Shown here piece after piece: positions 5,161 to 10,013 of a stretch of DNA of 10,013 bases. Location of the stretch: NCBI GenBank assembly GCA_034440275.1, contig JAWXBS010000176.1, positions 1 to 10,013 of the forward strand, read 5' to 3'. The first letter of the stretch is position 1. Every line of letters begins with the position of its first letter. This DNA is from VFBF01 sp034440275 (lineage in GTDB: Bacteria; Pseudomonadota; Alphaproteobacteria; Caulobacterales; Aquidulcibacteraceae). The position numbers were made by a program, and so were the translations under genes. A model generated the notes under the pieces. The model was not told the DNA's origin. It saw nothing but the letters and a program-made list of their open reading frames with translations, and searched no databases.

Positions 5161-8100
5161 TTACCTTCCCACGACCCGCACGCGGCCCGCCGCGCTGCGG
5201 CCGAAGACGCCCGGCTTGTACATGTCCTCGATGGCCGCGCCCGGCAGCGTGTAGCTGCCCGGCGTCACCGCGCGCGCGACATAGGCCACGGTGTAGCCCT
5301 GCCCTTGCACGTCGAGCGCAGCCACGAAGCGGTCGTCGCGCTTTTCGGTGATGCGCGTGGTGGAGATGCGGCCGAGCCACGCGAACGGACCGTCGATGCG
5401 GCGGCCGTCCCATTGCTCGATGCCTGCGCCGTCGGCCGGTCCGAGGATCGACTCGATCTCGAGGCCCGCAGGCAGCAGGTCGATCAGCGCGGCCGGATAG
5501 AGGCGCTGGCCTTCCGGCGTGCCGGTGAGCGCAACGATCACGCGGTCGCCCTGACGGACGGCGTTGAGATCGACGAGGGTGCCGGTGAGGCTGAACACGC
5601 GCTTGGTGATCGACAGTCCATTTGACGACGCGGGCGGCGCTGACGTCGGTGCGCCGGAGAGCGTGAGCGACCGCCATACAGGACCCGTGCCGTCATTGCG
5701 GAACGTGATCGCGCGCTGGAGCTGCGAAACCACCGCCGTGAACGGCGCTGCAGCGCCCGACGCCTGGCCGTTGACCGAGACGTTCACCGGACCCGCCGTC
5801 TTCAGGAGCGCATTCGCCGCGAACAGCAATTGCGCCTGCTCCTGCGTCATCAGCTGGTCGGCGCGCGGCTGATCGTTTTCCAGACGACGCGACAGACGTT
5901 GCACCAGCTCGTTGAGCGAGGGATCGGTCGCGGCCGCTTCGGCGGCGAGCGCGATGACGCCCGCCGTGTCACGCACCACCGACTGATAATAGTCGCCGGG
6001 GTTGCGGTAGCCGATTGCCGCTTCCGCCTGACGGAAGGCGCTGCGGGCGCGGGCGCGATCGCCGAGGTGCGCAAGCGCAGCCCCGATCTGTGCGCGGGCG
6101 AGCGGGCTCGGCTCCTTCGACAGACGCGCGTCGTGGAAGTAGCGCACCTGCCCCACATCCGCCTTGCCGGCTTTCGCGAGCACATAGAGCGCATAGGCCG
6201 TCGCACGCGACCGCAGCAGTGCTTCGGTGTCGGTCTGGCCCGTCCACTTCGGCACGTTGAAGTCGTAGGCGACGTTCGAGAAGTCATCGAGACGAGCGAT
6301 CGCGCGCAGGCCTTTGTACGCCTCTTCGAGCGGCGCGGCGGGCACGACGTAGCCCGCCTCCTGCGCACGGCGGAGGAAGTCCACCGTATAGGCGCCGAGC
6401 CACGGATTGGCCGCGCCGTCGCCCGCACGCCACAGGCCGAAGGCGCCGTCCGGCGTCTGCCGGTCGAGGATCTTCGTGATGGCGTCGTTCATGCGCGGCG
6501 TCAGCTGACGATCGCGCTCACGGGCCGCGAGCGGCGCGAGCGTGTTCGCATAAAGCAACGGCATCGCGACGGAGACGAGCTGTTCCGTGCAGCCGTACGG
6601 ATAACGTTCCAGCGCATCGAGCAGCGGCGCGGGATCGAGACCCGCGAGGCTCGAATACGAGACAATCGCTTTGCTCTGGTTCGGCTGGAAGCCGTTGAGC
6701 GCCGCACTCGTCAGCGAATAGGTTTCCCCACGCGCCTGAGAGGCGAGCGTCACCTGCGTGAGCGGCAGGAACGGCGCGCGCGCCTCGATGTCGTAGTCAT
6801 GCGTGACCGCGAAGTTGTTCGGACCCGACACGGAGAGCGAGAGCTTGCCGATGCCCGCCGCTGGCGCCGTCACCGGAATGCGGATCGTCGTATTGGCCCC
6901 GCGGTTCAGGTTGAACGTTTGCGCCTGGCCTTGTGCGCGTGCTGCGCCCTGACCGTTGAGCGCGACGCGATACGCGCCCGATGCGCCTTCGATGTTGTCG
7001 ACGCGAAGAGTCGCGAACGCCTCATCGCCGGGCGCGAGGAAGCGCGGCAGCGTGAGGTCGGCGACGACGGGATCGCGCACGGTGACGGCCTGATCGTCCG
7101 AGCCGAGCGCGGTTTCACTCCACGCCACGGCCATGACGCGCAGCTCGCCGTTGAAGTCCGGCACGTCGAGCGGGATCTTGCCGTTGCCGTTGCGGTCGAG
7201 TTCGACGAGGCCGGACCAGAGCGCCACCGTCTTCGTCGGCACCACGGTGAGGCCTTCGCCGCCGAGAGAGTCGCCGCCCTGGCGCGGTGTTGCGGGCGCG
7301 CCGAGGTTCGGATTCAGCAGGCGGCCGTAGTCGTCGCGGATGCCGACGCCAAGCGCGCGACGGCCGAAGTAGTAGTCCTTCGGATCGGGCGTGTCGTAGC
7401 CGGTGAGTTGCAGGATGCCTTCATCCACCGCCGCAAGCGTCACGCGCACCTTCTCCCCGCGCGGCGCGCCGGAAACGGTGATCGGAAACTCCACGCGCTG
7501 ACGCGGACGCACCACGCCCATCTTTTCAGCGACGGCGACGGTGAGCGTGCGCGTGGTCATGTCGACCGGCACATACGAAACGCCGACCGCACGACGCGGC
7601 ACCACGGGCGTATCGCGACGGCCTGCAGGATCGCGCGGCGTCATCACGGTGACGAGCACGTAGGCACCTGCGCCCCAGTCATTGTCCACGCGCAGCGAGA
7701 TCTTCTTGCCGCCCGCCGGAATGCGCTCGGTCCGCATGGAGAGCACGCGGTCCGTTGCGACCACGATCTGCGCTTCGCCCGCGTAGGGCGGCTTGATCTC
7801 GATCTCGACGCGACCGCCCGGCTTCACCGGCGAACTCGGCGGCACGACGGCGACCATGTCCGGGGTATCGGCGTCGCTGGCGTAGCCGCCCCAGCCCACG
7901 CCGAAGCGGTGGGTGGCTTCCGCGCCCGTGGCGTCGTTCTTGAGGATCAGGCGATAGCTGCCTTCGCGGAGGTTCGCCTGCGTGAGCGTCAGCGCCTGGG
8001 CTGCGGGAATATCGACCGTGCCTTGCGCGCCGGCGACCTGGATATCGCGGCCCGTGCGGCGCCACTTCCACTGCCCGCTTTCGAGATACCAGTCGTAGCT

Positions 8101-10013
8101 CCAGTCTTCCTCGACAATACGCCACGTCACGCGCGATGCGATGCGGCGCGCATTGGGATCGACGGCGACGATGTCGAACGCGGCGGGTTGGCCCGCGCGG
8201 ATCCAGCCGTCACCCTGCGGCTTCACGCCGAGATATTGCCCCGCGAGACGCACGGGGATGTCGAAATTCTCGCGCACCACGCGGCCGCCCGGTTCGGCGA
8301 CGCTGGCGACGACTTTCGCGCGCAGCGGCATCGACGTTTGCGGCGCGTCCGGCAGCGCAACCTGCAATTGCGCACGGCCCGCGCCGTCGGTGACGGCTTC
8401 CGGCAACTGGAAGAACGTCTCTTCGAAGCGTTCGTCTTCCTTGCCCCATGAGAAGCCGGCCAGCGCGGGGAACGGATTGGGATCGACCTGGAGACGCCCT
8501 TCGCCCTGCACGACAAGACCCGCGCCCGGCGCGCCGTAGAGGAATTGCGCATCGACGGTGATCGCGCGCGTCTGCCCGGCGGTGAGCGGCGCTTCCGAGC
8601 CGTCCACCTTCACGCGCAGGCGTTGCGGCACGAAATCCTCCACCGCGAAGGCGACATCGCCTGCGGGCTGATCCTGTCCGTCGACTTCGAGCACGGCGCG
8701 CCACTGGCCGCGCGGCGCGTTGCGATCGATCTGGATGTTCTTGATCACCGAGCCCGCCTGGCGCGCCTCTTCGAGACGCAGACGACGGAATTCCGTGCCG
8801 TTCGGACGATAGACGATGAGCGTCGACTGGCGATTGGAGATCGCACGGCCCGCAGGATCGCGCAGCATGCCGTTCACGCGCACGATTTCGCCGGGGCGAT
8901 AAATGCCGCGTTCGGTGAACATGTAGGCGTCCACGTCGCCGGGCGAGGAGCGTCCGCCCACGTCGCGTTCGGACAGATCGAGCGTGCCGCGTTCGAGATC
9001 GAGCGCCGCGAAATCGCCGGCGGGGCCGTAGGCCATCACATAGCGCGCGCGGCTCGGGCCCTCGCCTTTCATCAGCGCCTGCGCAAACCGCACGCGACCT
9101 TCGCCGTTGGTGCGCGCACGCGCGAGTTCGTCATTGTTCTGCGCGATGAGCGTGAGCGTCACGCCCGACATCGGCCGCGCGTCTTTCAGCGAGCGCACGA
9201 CGATATCCATGCCGGTGGCGCCGGAGAAACTCTGCAGCGCCATGTCGGTGTACATGATCCAGCGCGACGCGGCGGCCGGGCGATCATTGTTCTCACCGCG
9301 CGCGCCTGCGCTCGGCGTCGCGTCGATCACGCGCAGCACATAGGCGCCGGCGGTGCGGTCCTTCAGCACGTTTCCGAGCGGAAACACCGTCGTCATCGTG
9401 CGGTTGCGTTGCGCTTCCGGCAGCGCCAGCGCGCCGCGTCCGCCCGCGACGGGCTTCGCAACGTCCACTTCGCCCTTCCAGATGGAGACGCCGAAGTCGG
9501 AGCCCGCTTCCTCGATGGACCAGTAGTCCCACGAGCCTTCCGCGACCGCCTGACCTTCCTCGATCGAACGCTGCGACAGGATGCGGTCGGAAACGCGCAG
9601 CACTTCAATCTTCAGTTTCGAGACGTTCACCGTCTCGATGCCGACGCCGTCAGCCTCCGCGCGCGGCAGGATCACGCCCGAACCGGCGAAGCCCACGAAC
9701 GAGGGGCGGTCGCCGAAGGTGAGATTGAACGTCTCGTCCTTGCGCGTCTTCTTGCCGTTCGCCGCCGGCAGGCCTTCGCGCACGGTGACCTGACGGTCGA
9801 CATCGTATGGCAGGCCGCGCAGGCAGAGCGATTTCTCGACCGGCTCGAAGCGCACCTGTGCGGCGGGCGAGAGGGTGACGAAATCGGCGAAATTGACCTG
9901 CGGGTCGTTGGCCAGCGTCTGGGTGAATTCGAGGCACGCGACCGGCGTGTCGCCGCCAGTCTCGATGCGGAGGCGATCGAACGCCATGTCGCCGGGGGCC
10001 ACGATGCCCGCGC
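5161..10013 (-). CDS. Bacterial alpha-2-macroglobulin, thioester type (partial, N-terminus beyond the right edge)
   Basis: At least 1,616 residues are visible. The frame stays open through a GTG at 10002 to the window edge, so the signal sequence and true start probably lie outside. Residues below count from that GTG. These large periplasmic proteins trap proteases: cleavage of a bait region collapses the molecule and exposes a reactive thioester. Visible landmarks are the MG2-type TERGIYRPGE at 363-372; a segment after AVDEGILQLTGYD (about 868-920) at the usual bait-region place; the A2M core from TKTVALWSG (923-931) through FNGELRVMAVAWS; the thioester site YGCTEQ with Cys1138 and Gln1141; a helical thioester domain to about 1430; and a C-terminal MG10-like domain from about 1467. 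Only three cysteines are present (23, 60, 1138), leaving an N-terminal pair able to form a disulfide plus the thioester Cys. The adjacent downstream pbpC matches the conserved pairing seen with E. coli yfhM. Confidence 0.96.
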   Translation of the reverse strand, partial: AGIVAPGDMAFDRLRIETGGDTPVACLEFTQTLANDPQVNFADFVTLSPAAQVRFEPVEKSLCLRGLPYDVDRQVTVREGLPAANGKKTRKDETFNLTFGDRPSFVGFAGSGVILPRAEADGVGIETVNVSKLKIEVLRVSDRILSQRSIEEGQAVAEGSWDYWSIEEAGSDFGVSIWKGEVDVAKPVAGGRGALALPEAQRNRTMTTVFPLGNVLKDRTAGAYVLRVIDATPSAGARGENNDRPAAASRWIMYTDMALQSFSGATGMDIVVRSLKDARPMSGVTLTLIAQNNDELARARTNGEGRVRFAQALMKGEGPSRARYVMAYGPAGDFAALDLERGTLDLSERDVGGRSSPGDVDAYMFTERGIYRPGEIVRVNGMLRDPAGRAISNRQSTLIVYRPNGTEFRRLRLEEARQAGSVIKNIQIDRNAPRGQWRAVLEVDGQDQPAGDVAFAVEDFVPQRLRVKVDGSEAPLTAGQTRAITVDAQFLYGAPGAGLVVQGEGRLQVDPNPFPALAGFSWGKEDERFEETFFQLPEAVTDGAGRAQLQVALPDAPQTSMPLRAKVVASVAEPGGRVVRENFDIPVRLAGQYLGVKPQGDGWIRAGQPAAFDIVAVDPNARRIASRVTWRIVEEDWSYDWYLESGQWKWRRTGRDIQVAGAQGTVDIPAAQALTLTQANLREGSYRLILKNDATGAEATHRFGVGWGGYASDADTPDMVAVVPPSSPVKPGGRVEIEIKPPYAGEAQIVVATDRVLSMRTERIPAGGKKISLRVDNDWGAGAYVLVTVMTPRDPAGRRDTPVVPRRAVGVSYVPVDMTTRTLTVAVAEKMGVVRPRQRVEFPITVSGAPRGEKVRVTLAAVDEGILQLTGYDTPDPKDYYFGRRALGVGIRDDYGRLLNPNLGAPATPRQGGDSLGGEGLTVVPTKTVALWSGLVELDRNGNGKIPLDVPDFNGELRVMAVAWSETALGSDDQAVTVRDPVVADLTLPRFLAPGDEAFATLRVDNIEGASGAYRVALNGQGAARAQGQAQTFNLNRGANTTIRIPVTAPAAGIGKLSLSVSGPNNFAVTHDYDIEARAPFLPLTQVTLASQARGETYSLTSAALNGFQPNQSKAIVSYSSLAGLDPAPLLDALERYPYGCTEQLVSVAMPLLYANTLAPLAARERDRQLTPRMNDAITKILDRQTPDGAFGLWRAGDGAANPWLGAYTVDFLRRAQEAGYVVPAAPLEEAYKGLRAIARLDDFSNVAYDFNVPKWTGQTDTEALLRSRATAYALYVLAKAGKADVGQVRYFHDARLSKEPSPLARAQIGAALAHLGDRARARSAFRQAEAAIGYRNPGDYYQSVVRDTAGVIALAAEAAATDPSLNELVQRLSRRLENDQPRADQLMTQEQAQLLFAANALLKTAGPVNVSVNGQASGAAAPFTAVVSQLQRAITFRNDGTGPVWRSLTLSGAPTSAPPASSNGLSITKRVFSLTGTLVDLNAVRQGDRVIVALTGTPEGQRLYPAALIDLLPAGLEIESILGPADGAGIEQWDGRRIDGPFAWLGRISTTRITEKRDDRFVAALDVQGQGYTVAYVARAVTPGSYTLPGAAIEDMYKPGVFGRSAAGRVRVVGR
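6580..6591 (-). other. Thioester motif CTEQ of the alpha-2-macroglobulin
   Basis: The four codons encode Cys-Thr-Glu-Gln. The Cys (codon 6589-6591) and Gln (codon 6580-6582) are the pair that forms the internal thioester in this family. The motif is intact, so this is the covalent-trapping type rather than the thioester-less type of bacterial macroglobulin. Confidence 0.93.

Noticed and set aside
3196..7660. A shared 15-bp string (CGGTGACGAGCACGT) in pbpC and the macroglobulin gene
   Set aside because: Both copies are in coding sequence in unrelated protein contexts; with this base composition and codon bias, chance is enough.
5830..8451. An 873-codon open frame on the plus strand, antisense to the macroglobulin gene
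   Set aside because: The product is Arg/Ala/His-rich with no domains and lies wholly opposite a gene with clear family motifs. Long antisense frames are expected in GC-rich genes because stop codons are rare there.
1..10013. Search for a phage, toxin-antitoxin, CRISPR, insertion-sequence or defence-island system
   Set aside because: No integrase, transposase, terminal inverted repeats, spacer arrays or typical toxin-antitoxin gene pairs are visible; the gene content is ordinary chromosomal.

Overview
The window is GC-rich chromosomal DNA, densely coded on both strands. The a2-macroglobulin/PBP1C pair, the GC-rich codon use and the overall protein flavour suggest an alphaproteobacterium, perhaps in the Caulobacterales/Hyphomonadaceae neighbourhood. 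That placement is an impression from composition and protein style; the window holds no rRNA or other taxonomic marker. I see no mobile element, tRNA, CRISPR array or phage gene.

Layout. The left third (1-2984) is a run of small genes with unrelated predicted roles: the 3' end of an unrecognised gene (+, ends 316), a short-chain dehydrogenase/reductase (+, 396-1322), a GNAT acetyltransferase (-, 1316-1852), a small putative lipoprotein of unknown function (+, 1952-2506) and a VOC/glyoxalase-fold protein (+, 2610-2984). The right two thirds (2988-10013) is a minus-strand pair: a very large bacterial alpha-2-macroglobulin (5161 to beyond the right edge) followed 109 bp downstream by penicillin-binding protein 1C (pbpC, 2988-5051).

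How the genes work together. Only the a2-macroglobulin/PbpC pair forms a clear functional unit. In many Gram-negative bacteria the two genes are adjacent, and the accepted idea is that they act at a breached envelope: the macroglobulin traps invading proteases through a bait region and a Cys-Gln thioester, and PBP1C repairs peptidoglycan. Here both proteins keep their catalytic motifs: CTEQ in the macroglobulin; the GT51 motifs and the SxxK, SxN and KTG motifs in PbpC. The 109-bp gap between them carries a perfect 11-bp GC-rich inverted repeat that would fold in the mRNA just ahead of pbpC. The other genes look like independent housekeeping or accessory functions.

Packing is tight. Two convergent pairs meet tail to tail, one with a 7-bp overlap and one with a 3-bp gap. 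No gene-free stretch exceeds about 110 bp. I found no convincing undescribed multi-gene system. The points most worth a second look are the pbpC leader hairpin, the VOC protein lacking canonical metal ligands, the unknown lipoprotein, and a possible 30-codon leader ORF ahead of the VOC gene.
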